Assembly (NCBI GenBank): GCA_019912545.1
Contig: JAIOIK010000187.1
Coordinates: 1 to 49,045 of the forward strand
DNA length: 49,045 bases
Reading direction: 5' to 3'
Origin: Ignavibacteria bacterium
GTDB lineage: Bacteria > Bacteroidota > Ignavibacteria > Tepidaquicellales > OLB5
Part shown: positions 1-7,406 of the stretch, in pieces
How the letters are laid out: each line of letters starts with the position of its first letter
How positions within the stretch are numbered: the first letter of the stretch is position 1
Notes under the pieces: model-generated
Told to the model about the DNA's origin: nothing
Database searches by the model: none
The model's input: the letters and a program-made list of their open reading frames with translations, nothing else
Position numbers and translations under genes: made by a program

Positions 1-111
1 GGACTGGATGCATCTGCAATAGTATCAATAACAGGAAGGACTTTGAATGTTGTGAAACAATATATTAAATTGCATAACAACCTTAATACTGTCAAAAAAC
101 TTAAAAAATAG
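1..111 (+). CDS. C-terminal fragment of a DUF1670-like (transposase-associated) protein
   Basis: The frame is open from the first base and ends in TAG at 109-111, giving the last 36 residues of a protein that begins outside the window. The peptide contains 'IVSITGRTLNVVKQYIKL' followed by a basic tail. This resembles the helix-turn-helix-like C-terminus I recall for DUF1670 proteins ('IALVTG.S..LVREYLEL'), a family often found with mobile elements. The match is from memory and short, so the family is tentative. The palindrome and repeats just downstream fit the edge of a mobile or decaying element, but no terminal repeat pair can be closed inside the window. Confidence 0.45.
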   Translation, partial: GLDASAIVSITGRTLNVVKQYIKLHNNLNTVKKLKK

Positions 112-153
112 TCAGGGGACAAATGTCACTATAGTAAGTAATCATTGAAATCA

Positions 154-184
154 TTCATCCGATGACTTTAAGTCATCGGATGAA
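154..184. repeat. Perfect 15-bp palindrome next to the DUF1670-like gene
   Basis: Bases 154-168 are the exact reverse complement of 170-184, with a single central T at 169. No T-run follows directly, so it is not a classic terminator by itself. It could be an element end, a protein-binding site or an RNA hairpin in the 3' UTR of the upstream gene. Confidence 0.7.
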
Positions 185-190
185 TTCATA

Positions 191-223
191 AGCCTGTCAG
201 ATTTTGGCAGGCTTTTTGTTTTT
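191..223 (+). terminator. Rho-independent terminator
   Basis: AGCCTGTC (191-198) pairs with GGCAGGCT (205-212, one G-U pair) around a 6-nt loop and is followed by a T-rich tract. It probably ends the transcript of the gene truncated at the left edge. Confidence 0.75.
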
Positions 224-233
224 CCGACATGGT

Positions 234-312
234 GTCAGGTATGATGACCTGACTGTACGGATAGGTTTGAGATGACGGCAGAGAAGTCAAGTCAGGTTCT
301 AAAACCTGACTT
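234..312. repeat. Cluster of GTCAGGT/ACCTGAC inverted motifs
   Basis: GTCAGGT at 234-240 and ACCTGAC at 247-253 form one hairpin. AAGTCAGGTT (289-298) and AACCTGACTT (303-312) form a second, perfect 10-bp stem with a 4-nt loop. Another ACCTGAC lies at 546-552. The stretch 224-590 contains no convincing gene and looks like repeat-rich or decayed sequence. Confidence 0.55.
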
Positions 313-411
313 GTAAGACGAAGTCTGACGAAAAAAAGTTAAAGTCTAAATTGATTGTTTCTGCTCTTTTAAATGTCAGTTTGTTTTCAATGTTTTGCCT
401 TTCATTCCACA

Positions 412-509
412 GTAGGGAACGCATTTCAGCATTAATCTGCTTGCTGGAAAAAAATTTCGATTCAGATTGTTTTGCTGATTCTCATTAATTGCTCAAATGC
501 GTTCCCTAC
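412..509. repeat. MITE-like element with 15-bp terminal inverted repeats
   Basis: GTAGGGAACGCATTT (412-426) is the exact reverse complement of 495-509. The similarity continues imperfectly inward ('AGCATTAAT' against 'AGCAATTAAT'). The interior of about 68 bp is AT-rich and non-coding. The size and symmetry suit a miniature inverted-repeat element or a long-stem intergenic repeat. No clear target duplication is visible. Confidence 0.5.
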
Positions 510-596
510 ACAAAAAAATTTGCTTGAGTACCCGCCTGTACACCTACCTGACATGAAGACGATATTCGTGCCATGAGTGACACATAACAATAAAAA

Positions 597-623
597 AAGG
601 CTGTCTAAAATAGACAGCCTTTT
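597..623 (-). terminator. Terminator of the ferredoxin gene
   Basis: GGCTGTCTA (599-607) and TAGACAGCC (611-619) form a 9-bp stem with an AAA loop. On the minus strand it is followed by a run of Ts (plus-strand A-run 592-598), 25 nt past the ferredoxin stop. The plus strand also has TTTT after the stem, so it may work in both directions. Confidence 0.85.
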
Positions 624-643
624 GAGAAAATTTCAAAGTTGTT

Positions 644-1000
644 TTAAGCGTAACCCCATTTTTTCTTGTTCTCTTCGATTTCCTCAGGGGTTGGATTCTT
701 CCTGATAGCAGTCGGCTCGGTGGTGAAATCTTCAGGCGGATGCTTTTCGAATACCTTTGCATTCAATTCAATATCTGCATTAAAAAGGGTCGGGACCTGT
801 GAATCTTCAAAAATTGCCTGCCACGGACATGCGGGCTCGCATGCTGCGCAGTCAATGCACTCAGTAGGGTGAATATACAGCATATTCTTTGAAAATTCTT
901 CGTCATCAGCCTGAAGTTCATATATACAATCTACCGGACAAACTTCGGCGCATTCAGTGTCTTTGCAGTCCAAACACAGTTTTGTAATTACCCACGTCAT
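644..1000 (-). CDS. fdxA: 7Fe (3Fe-4S/4Fe-4S) ferredoxin, FdxA type
   Basis: This is a small soluble electron carrier of 118 aa. The N-terminal part carries C9, C12, C17 and C21-P, the arrangement of Azotobacter ferredoxin I, where residues equivalent to C9 and C17 bind a 3Fe-4S cluster. The second motif '[13 protein letters not shown]' supplies the 4Fe-4S ligands. The C-terminal half after 'QAIF' is acidic and lysine-rich, as in FdxA proteins. An extra segment of about 8 residues ('[10 protein letters not shown]') lies between the two cluster motifs compared with the Azotobacter protein. An AGGAG lies upstream of the ATG and a terminator follows, so it is probably a single-gene transcript. 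The physiological partner cannot be deduced. Confidence 0.92.
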   Translation of the reverse strand: MTWVITKLCLDCKDTECAEVCPVDCIYELQADDEEFSKNMLYIHPTECIDCAACEPACPWQAIFEDSQVPTLFNADIELNAKVFEKHPPEDFTTEPTAIRKNPTPEEIEENKKKWGYA

Positions 1001-1032
1001 ATTCTATTTATCTCCTGTTATAAGTTGTTATA

Positions 1033-1040
1033 CAAATATA
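1033..1040 (-). promoter_or_regulatory. Bacteroidota-type -7 box for the ferredoxin gene
   Basis: On the minus strand this reads TATATTTG, a full match to TAnnTTTG, 32 nt upstream of the ferredoxin ATG. No clear -33 TTG is visible at the usual distance. Confidence 0.45.
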
Positions 1041-1144
1041 TAAAAATAAACCTCATATATTAAAGCTACTTTTAAAAGTATATGACTTTCATCCATGAAT
1101 CTATACATTTTTTTCCACATAGAATGTTGCTTTAAAATGCACTA

Positions 1145-3238
1145 TCAAAGGATATTGCTCCGCTTCCTCAGAACCCATTCAGCCGCAAAAAGCAGTATGA
1201 TCAGCCCAAGTATGTACTTATTCTCCCATAAGTTAAATCGATTTTCACGTTTGGTCTGAGTAGTTGAGTTCTCTATTCGTGCCGTTTCACTTATAACAAT
1301 GTTCAGGTTTCCAAAGTCATTTGACTCAAGATATCTTCCTCCTGTATTATTTGCCAGAAGCCTTAGCTGTTCGGAATTTGTTTTAGTCTCCAGGAATTCA
1401 GTATTAACAGTATCCACTATGAATCGTGAGTTATCCTTGGCATAAAAAGTTCCTCCCAGTTCTGCTTCTGCTTCAATTTTGTATTCGTTATAAGGCAGGG
1501 GATCAACGTATGCACTGTATTTGTTCTCATCAGGAACAAAATTGAGGATAACAGACTTGCTTCCGTCTTTGTTCAAGATGCTGCCAGTAACTTTGGCATT
1601 TCTTGTGGGTGCAAAGTTGTCATCAAACACTTCTGCGATTATTTTTACTTTTTCCGAGTAGTCGAAAACACCCTTTTGCGGGTAAACTTTGAATTTTGTC
1701 TTCTTTTCCTTCTGCAAGGTCATATTTATCACTTCTGTTAAGAGGGATTCCATAGTTTTAATTGCGTCGCTTGATGAGTTGAGCCTCCATCTCCACAACC
1801 CATATCCTAAAAAAGCCGTTGATTTAAAATTACCTGATGTTCGGGTTATCATAACAGGTTCACCGGAACCTTTATCGGTAGCCAGAGTAACACTCCCCGG
1901 TTTTGGCAGTATTCCTGCAACATTCCTGAATATCTGTGCAGTTGAACCAAGTCCTGCAACTTTAGAAATCGGATTATCTGCGGAACCTACCGGCTGAAGC
2001 TGGAACTGTACTTCGCCCGCGCCAGGCCTTGAAAGGCTGAAAGGAATGAGTTCATCAAATGCATTTAGTTTCTGGTAGTCTGAGTTTCTTCCGGCAAAAA
2101 AGATAATCGGTATGCTGAATAATTTGGCATTTGCAGAGATCTCTCCCAAAATTTCGCCTGATGTTTGTGCAGCAGGGTAGCTCAACAGAAATATTGCCGA
2201 AAGTTCCGGAAAAGCTTTGTAATCAAGCCCGCCTTCGTAAAAATCTGTGCCGCTTTTTGATGTCCTGTAAGTGATGTTGTAGTTGCCCATCCTTTTAATT
2301 ACAGAGCCTGTGAATTCATTATCATAGCCGGGTCCGCCTGAGAGTACCAGCAGGTTAACTTTATTATCTGTATATGTTATGAAAAAATCTGAGTAATTGT
2401 TCTTATTTGTCAATTCACCGCTTAACGGTTCACTTTGCACCCTGTAATGTATCTTTCCGGGAGTTGATTCAGTTATATCAAACTCTGCTTCATAATTACT
2501 GCTGCCCGGGGAAACGCTGATCTGTTTGGATGATACAACTGTTCCTTCTTTGAGCAGGTTCATACTCACTGGTACCGAGCCATAACCAAACACATCAAAA
2601 GAGACTTTTATTTTTGTGGATATATTCGTAAAGGCGTTATCACTGTGAATTATGTTTCTTACAGAGACATCATTCTGCTGTACTGTATCACCAATTGCTA
2701 AGGTTATGAACGGAGCCTGGAAAGTCTTTGCTTCGTACAAAGGACTCGAGCCTGAGTTGAATATCCCGTCTGATATAATTGTAACAGAATTAAATGTCCT
2801 GTCCGGAAAGGTTTCTTTAATTGACCGGAGCGATGCACTCAGGTCTGTTTCAAAGCCATCTGTTTTTAATGAATCCGGAGCTATAAAGGGTCTCACTGAA
2901 TTCGTGAAAGTGAACAATTTATAATTACTGCCTGAGAGGTTATTATCACTAATGATACTTTTTATCATATCACTCTTGGAGTTAATATTATTACTCCTTG
3001 TATCATCAATAAGTATAACATCAAGCTTTTCGTTTGATACTCCTGATACAAGGGATATCACCGGTTCGATCAGAAGAAATAGAAGTAAAAAAATAGCGAG
3101 GGATTTAAGAATTATCAGGAAATATTTCTTACCTCCGGTAAGCGGAGAGTTCCTGTAAAAAAAATAAGATACCAGTATTGAAACTATTAGAATAAGAGCT
3201 GAGAAGAGGGGAGAGTAAGATGAAGAAAAGCCTGGCAT
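1145..3238 (-). CDS. VWA-like domain membrane protein
   Basis: This 697-aa membrane protein has two hydrophobic segments near the N-terminus (about residues 10-28 and 40-64), a large extracytoplasmic or cytoplasmic region, and a final membrane helix (about 674-692) followed by basic residues. Directly after the second helix, 'VILIDDTRSN' (D78, T80, S82) resembles a DxTxS metal-binding (MIDAS-like) motif, and 'TIISDGIFNSG' resembles the second VWA strand and loop. The overall plan is that of the uncharacterised BatA-like or glutamine-amidotransferase-like VWA membrane proteins common in this phylum. No enzymatic role can be assigned. It lies 46 nt downstream of the SurA-like gene and may share its transcript, which would suit an envelope role. 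Confidence 0.7.
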   Translation of the reverse strand: MPGFSSSYSPLFSALILIVSILVSYFFYRNSPLTGGKKYFLIILKSLAIFLLLFLLIEPVISLVSGVSNEKLDVILIDDTRSNNINSKSDMIKSIISDNNLSGSNYKLFTFTNSVRPFIAPDSLKTDGFETDLSASLRSIKETFPDRTFNSVTIISDGIFNSGSSPLYEAKTFQAPFITLAIGDTVQQNDVSVRNIIHSDNAFTNISTKIKVSFDVFGYGSVPVSMNLLKEGTVVSSKQISVSPGSSNYEAEFDITESTPGKIHYRVQSEPLSGELTNKNNYSDFFITYTDNKVNLLVLSGGPGYDNEFTGSVIKRMGNYNITYRTSKSGTDFYEGGLDYKAFPELSAIFLLSYPAAQTSGEILGEISANAKLFSIPIIFFAGRNSDYQKLNAFDELIPFSLSRPGAGEVQFQLQPVGSADNPISKVAGLGSTAQIFRNVAGILPKPGSVTLATDKGSGEPVMITRTSGNFKSTAFLGYGLWRWRLNSSSDAIKTMESLLTEVINMTLQKEKKTKFKVYPQKGVFDYSEKVKIIAEVFDDNFAPTRNAKVTGSILNKDGSKSVILNFVPDENKYSAYVDPLPYNEYKIEAEAELGGTFYAKDNSRFIVDTVNTEFLETKTNSEQLRLLANNTGGRYLESNDFGNLNIVISETARIENSTTQTKRENRFNLWENKYILGLIILLFAAEWVLRKRSNIL

Positions 3239-3258
3239 TAATTAGAATTGAAATTTAA

Positions 3259-3279
3259 GGGCAGTATTATACACTGCCC
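3259..3279. other. Hairpin between the SurA-like and VWA genes
   Basis: GGGCAGT (3259-3265) pairs with ACTGCCC (3273-3279). On the minus strand only a weak T-rich stretch follows, so it may be a partial terminator or a processing signal within the operon. Confidence 0.4.
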
Positions 3280-3284
3280 CGATA

Positions 3285-4565
3285 TTATAATTTAGTTTCT
3301 ACGTAAATCGTTTTCTTTAGCTCATTAAGCCACTCTTCAAGCAGTTTCTGCTCTTTATATTTCTGAGCGTAAGCCTGCAGCAAAAGGTAGTCGTTTTCAA
3401 TAGTTGCCTGATGTTCAGGGATCCTCTCCTTAAGCATATACACATAATAGCCGTAATAGCTGTCATTTCCCACTTTAACAGGCTCAGATATATCGCCTTT
3501 GTTCAGGTCTTTAATAGCCATTATCTCAAGGCTATCAAGGCTGTTAATTGCTATCTTCCCAACATATCCGCTATCGGTAGTATTCTTCGGGTCTTGTGAA
3601 TTCAAAACAGCAGCCTGCTGGAATGTCATCTGCCCGCTTTGTATTTTTGTTTTAAGCTCTTTCAGAAAGTTAATTTCTGAGAAATCTGCTGCATCAAGCC
3701 TCGGGAATTTTACAAGTATATGCTGCGCTGTAATGAAATCTCCCGATTTATCAATAAGCTTTATCAGATGATACCCATATTCAGTTTCAACTACTCCAGA
3801 GACTTCTCCTGGATTAAGCAGGAAAGCTGCTTCTTCAAATTCCTTTACAAAACTTCCGCGCTTGGCCTTGCCAAGGCTTCCGCCCTGTATCGCAGAAAGT
3901 GAATCATCGGAATATTTCTTCGCCAGGTCAGAAAAATCAGCGCCGTTTTTTAAGCTATCTGCCAGCTGTAATATCTTTTCTTTGGCTATGAATTTAGCAT
4001 CTTCTGTTATCTTTGGTATTCTGACAATTTGATAAAGGTCAAAAGTCTCTGGTACCGGCTGGAGTGAGTCTTTGAGATCATTGTAGAATTTTATGACTTC
4101 CGGTTTTGTTATTGTTACACCATAGCCGAACTTTTCCTGTTTTACCCGGCTCATCTTCATGTTCTTCTCAGTCTGTTCTTTCAGCAGCGCTTTTATCTTG
4201 GGTATTGTTACTCCATAGGCTTCTTCAATATTCTTTTCAGAGCCGAACTGCGCAACCATTTCCTTTATCCTGCCATCAACCTGTTTATTGATCTCATCCT
4301 GCGAAATATAAATACTATCCTGATCTGCTTTTGCAAGTATAAGTTTTTCAGTGATCATATTCTGGAATACTTCCTGAACAATATCAGGCGTAACCTGTTG
4401 TAGCTGGTTTTGAGTCATAAAATTATATAACTGAAAATTAAGGTCAGATTGCAGTATTACCTCATTACCTACAATTGCAATGATCTTGTCGCCTTCACCC
4501 TGTGAATAAACTGCGGCTGCACAAAATATCACAATAACAGCCGCTAATAATTTTATCTTACTCAA
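3285..4565 (-). CDS. surA: SurA-like periplasmic peptidylprolyl isomerase
   Basis: This is a 426-aa periplasmic chaperone/PPIase expected to help outer-membrane proteins fold. A Sec signal peptide ends near residue 21 ('AVYS-Q'). A SurA N-terminal domain (about 25-165, 'IIAIVGNEVILQSDL') follows. A first parvulin domain covers about 178-275, with 'GGSLG' and 'EYGYHLIKL' as family signatures. A second, more divergent rotamase domain starts at 'AQHILVKF' (about 280-385). Length and order match SurA. It lies 38 nt downstream of another parvulin-type PPIase gene on the same strand, so the two are probably co-transcribed as an envelope-folding unit. Confidence 0.88.
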   Translation of the reverse strand: MSKIKLLAAVIVIFCAAAVYSQGEGDKIIAIVGNEVILQSDLNFQLYNFMTQNQLQQVTPDIVQEVFQNMITEKLILAKADQDSIYISQDEINKQVDGRIKEMVAQFGSEKNIEEAYGVTIPKIKALLKEQTEKNMKMSRVKQEKFGYGVTITKPEVIKFYNDLKDSLQPVPETFDLYQIVRIPKITEDAKFIAKEKILQLADSLKNGADFSDLAKKYSDDSLSAIQGGSLGKAKRGSFVKEFEEAAFLLNPGEVSGVVETEYGYHLIKLIDKSGDFITAQHILVKFPRLDAADFSEINFLKELKTKIQSGQMTFQQAAVLNSQDPKNTTDSGYVGKIAINSLDSLEIMAIKDLNKGDISEPVKVGNDSYYGYYVYMLKERIPEHQATIENDYLLLQAYAQKYKEQKLLEEWLNELKKTIYVETKL

Positions 4566-4603
4566 TAGTTAATTTTAATGTTTCTGAATTCGTTTAAACG
4601 CCT

Positions 4604-6361
4604 TTAATCTTTGAAAGCTTCAGTTAATATCTCTTCATGAATTGTAACAGGATATTTCTGTCTCAGGCTTTCAATGTAAGCTTTTTCAGCATCTTTATAT
4701 TTCAACTGCTGCATTTCGTTGGATATTTCGGGTTTAGCTTCCTCCAGGCTCTTAGGAATTTGCTTGCCGGTAGAATCGGCTTTCACATATTTGCCCTTAT
4801 TGCTTTCATAATAAGAAGTTAAGTCTGCTTCCGAAAGCTTTACTTTGCTCCAGAGTTCATCCTGATCAACCCTGAAAACCAACAATCCGTTTTCATAATC
4901 GGTTATGCTTGCAATAAATTCATCGTCTTTTTCAATGTTTGATTCTGCCGACCTTTTGTTAAGCAGGGGGCTTTCAGAAGATGAACTTATGATTGCCTCA
5001 AGTGTCTTTTGGTTCAGCGTCATCCTTGCAAAATCGCGGTTAACATTCATATGATTCATAAAATCACCGATTTTAACTTGTCCGCCATCAAATGAAGCAA
5101 TTATCCTATCTTTATCAGCCTGGTTAAAAAGGCTATCCAGATTGTAATCAGCCAGTGTTTTCAAAGAATCAAATTTTGACTTCAGGAAATTAAGTCCGTC
5201 ATCTAATACTTTATAACCGTATTTTCCCTTTAATGTTTCAACAAATTTAGCATAATCGTCCTTGTATTTCTTTGTTTTTTTGTATTCAGTCTTAATGGTC
5301 TCAAAATCTTTCTCAAGTGAACCGATCTTTTTCTCTCCAAATTTCTTGACAATATGCCAGCCGTAAGGAGATCTTATCGGACCGGCAACATCTTCAATGC
5401 CCATTAAGAAAGCAACGGAATCCATTGGCTGAACGAGCCTTCTTCTTTCGATATTCCCTAAGTCACCCTTTGCTGTTTTTGATGCTGCATCTTCTGAAAA
5501 TTGTTCTACAAGTACTTCGAAGTTTTCGCCGCCTTTTGCTTTATTAAATACATCTAATGCCCTTTGATATGTTCCCACTGAATCAATTACATTTCCAAGG
5601 CTGTCTCTCTTATCCTGTATCAAGATATGGGAGAGTTTTACTGATTCTATCCTCGGTTGTCTATCAGTCAGTTTAATTATATGCAGCCCGAACATTGTTC
5701 TGATAGGTTTTTTAGTAAAGTCACCTTCTTTTAGATCGTAAACTGCATCTTCAAACTCAGGTACTGTCATTCCGGCTGTAAAATAATACAGGTCACCCCT
5801 ATTGGTTTTAACGGTTCTATCCTGTGAATATTCAACTGCAACATCACCAAAATCCGCACCCTTATCAAGTTTCTGGATTACTGAATCGGCTTTCATATAT
5901 GCTGCGGCTGAATCCTGAGGTGAGGCATTTTCCGGTAAATTTATCAAAATATGAGAAGCTCTTACTTCGTCTTTTCTTTTCTCATAGAGCTGCTTTACTT
6001 CAGCCTCAACTATTTCTTTATCTATCAGGTATGTTGGAGCAAAATTTCTTTTGTATTCTGCAACATCTTTCTGAATTTCAGGATTGTTCAGCAAGCCTCT
6101 TTCCCTTGCATCCTTAACTTTCAGCCTGAAATTAATGTACAAATTCAGGAACTGTTTTTTATCTTCCATCGGCTTATTCCGGGCACTATCCAGGTTGCCA
6201 ACTGTTTTCATGTACTGTTTTTCATACTCGCCAAGCGTTATTTTTTCATCTCCAATATCCACAAGGGTTTTATTTGCCCTGTTGCAATTCGATGTGGAAA
6301 ATGCGATTATAGCCAATATTAATAGGATTCCAAACATCTTCAATGTCTTAAATTTGTTCAT
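4604..6361 (-). CDS. Parvulin-type peptidylprolyl isomerase, probable lipoprotein
   Basis: The product is 585 aa from the ATG at 6361. An in-frame TTG nine bases upstream (6370) is possible but less likely. A hydrophobic N-terminus ends in 'STSNC', a loose lipobox with an unusual Asn before the Cys, so lipidation is uncertain. Two PpiC domains follow: 'ASHILINLP...FGLHIIKL' and 'LSHILIQDK...YGWHIVKKFG'. The last part, about 200 residues, is a PpiC-associated helical region without a catalytic motif. It is expected to act in the periplasm on outer-membrane or secreted proteins, together with the SurA-like protein encoded next. Two PPIases in a row is common in Bacteroidota. Confidence 0.85.
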   Translation of the reverse strand: MNKFKTLKMFGILLILAIIAFSTSNCNRANKTLVDIGDEKITLGEYEKQYMKTVGNLDSARNKPMEDKKQFLNLYINFRLKVKDARERGLLNNPEIQKDVAEYKRNFAPTYLIDKEIVEAEVKQLYEKRKDEVRASHILINLPENASPQDSAAAYMKADSVIQKLDKGADFGDVAVEYSQDRTVKTNRGDLYYFTAGMTVPEFEDAVYDLKEGDFTKKPIRTMFGLHIIKLTDRQPRIESVKLSHILIQDKRDSLGNVIDSVGTYQRALDVFNKAKGGENFEVLVEQFSEDAASKTAKGDLGNIERRRLVQPMDSVAFLMGIEDVAGPIRSPYGWHIVKKFGEKKIGSLEKDFETIKTEYKKTKKYKDDYAKFVETLKGKYGYKVLDDGLNFLKSKFDSLKTLADYNLDSLFNQADKDRIIASFDGGQVKIGDFMNHMNVNRDFARMTLNQKTLEAIISSSSESPLLNKRSAESNIEKDDEFIASITDYENGLLVFRVDQDELWSKVKLSEADLTSYYESNKGKYVKADSTGKQIPKSLEEAKPEISNEMQQLKYKDAEKAYIESLRQKYPVTIHEEILTEAFKD

Positions 6362-6484
6362 AAAAATCAATATAATGTTTAAATTTTAGGAAAATTAAGT
6401 TCAATTTTAGCTATTATATTAATGAGTTTCAAGGCAAACAGGTTATACTAAAGCCTATATATAGATTTTAAAATTATAAATTCT

Positions 6485-6492
6485 TATATTTG
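6485..6492 (+). promoter_or_regulatory. -7 box TATATTTG for rpsU
   Basis: This is a complete TAnnTTTG match 35 nt upstream of the rpsU start, in an AT-rich divergent intergenic region. The -33 element is not clear. Confidence 0.5.
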
Positions 6493-6527
6493 TAAGCTAA
6501 AATCCATAATAAAGGGGTGAATAAAAT

Positions 6528-6728
6528 TTGATCAAAGTTAGCTTACAAGAGGGCGAATCAATAGATAAGGTCCTTAAGAGATTTAAAAAGAAATACGAAA
6601 AAGCCGGTATTCTTAAAGAAGTAAGAAAAAGAGGTTTTTTTGTAAAGCCTTCTGTTAAGAATCGTATGAAAAAGGCAAAAGCGATAAGAAGAACCAAAAG
6701 GACTCTTGCTGAAGAAACCGCTGTGTAA
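6528..6728 (+). CDS. rpsU: Small ribosomal subunit protein bS21
   Basis: bS21 is a small basic protein of the 30S platform. The 66 aa match the family along the whole length ('IKVSLQEGESIDKVLKRFKKK', then a basic tail). The start is TTG at 6528, since no in-frame ATG lies near the expected N-terminus, and AAAGGGG at 6512-6518 gives good spacing. In many Bacteroidota the 16S 3' end is sequestered, and bS21 has been implicated in that control, so a strong purine-rich site here is noteworthy. A terminator follows directly, so it is probably transcribed alone. Confidence 0.95.
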   Translation: MIKVSLQEGESIDKVLKRFKKKYEKAGILKEVRKRGFFVKPSVKNRMKKAKAIRRTKRTLAEETAV

Positions 6729-6753
6729 AAGGGTATTGTACAGCCAGTATTGC

Positions 6754-6792
6754 CCCATCCATAATTCTACAGATTTGAAGGATGGGTTTTTT
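6754..6792 (+). terminator. Terminator after rpsU
   Basis: CCCATCC (6754-6760) pairs with GGATGGG (6780-6786) and is followed by six Ts. The loop is long (19 nt) but the stem and U-tract are clear. Confidence 0.75.
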
Positions 6793-6849
6793 ATTAGTGA
6801 TATGATGCATGGTTTTGAAACCACAAATTGAAAATTGTTGTTCTAAACA

Positions 6850-7398
6850 TTGAATTTACAGCGAAAAAGAGTTCAGAGTGATTCAAATCTTAAGCTATAT
6901 ATTTCTAAAGCCAGAATAAGGCAGCGGGTTAAATTAATTGCCCGTGAAATAAATAAAGATTATAAAGGCAGGATTCCGATTTTCATTGGTGTTCTTAATG
7001 GTTCTTTTATTTTTATCAGTGATCTTGTAAGGGAGCTTAAGGTTGATACTGAAATTGACTTCCTGAAACTCTCAAGTTATGGTGATAGTAAAATATCATC
7101 AGGAGAAGTAAAGCTGCTGAAAGATCTTAATTGTACAATTGAAGGACGGGACATTATTGTTGTTGAAGATATTGTTGACTCCGGGCTTTCAATAAAGTAC
7201 ATTAGGGATCTCATACTTTCTCATAACCCGGCAACGCTTGAATTTGCCGCGCTGTTGTTTAAGAAAGGGCTGAGTAAACTTGATTTTGATATTAAATACA
7301 TCGGATTCAAAGTCCCCAACAAGTTTTTAGTTGGATACGGACTTGACTACGCACAGAAGTACAGAAACTTAAAAGAAATTTGCATTTTAAAAAATTAA
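6850..7398 (+). CDS. hpt: Hypoxanthine phosphoribosyltransferase
   Basis: This is a 182-aa cytosolic purine-salvage enzyme that makes IMP or GMP from hypoxanthine or guanine and PRPP. The PRPP-binding motif is 'VVEDIVDSGLS' and the upstream 'GVLNGSFIF' loop is typical. The C-terminal 'FLVGYGLDY' matches the family. The start is TTG at 6850; there is no ATG in this part of the frame and the alignment to the family begins about 15 residues later, so a slightly different start cannot be excluded. It lies 8 nt before ftsH, an arrangement (hpt-ftsH) widely conserved in bacteria. Confidence 0.93.
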   Translation: MNLQRKRVQSDSNLKLYISKARIRQRVKLIAREINKDYKGRIPIFIGVLNGSFIFISDLVRELKVDTEIDFLKLSSYGDSKISSGEVKLLKDLNCTIEGRDIIVVEDIVDSGLSIKYIRDLILSHNPATLEFAALLFKKGLSKLDFDIKYIGFKVPNKFLVGYGLDYAQKYRNLKEICILKN

Positions 7399-7406
7399 TT
7401 AATTAG

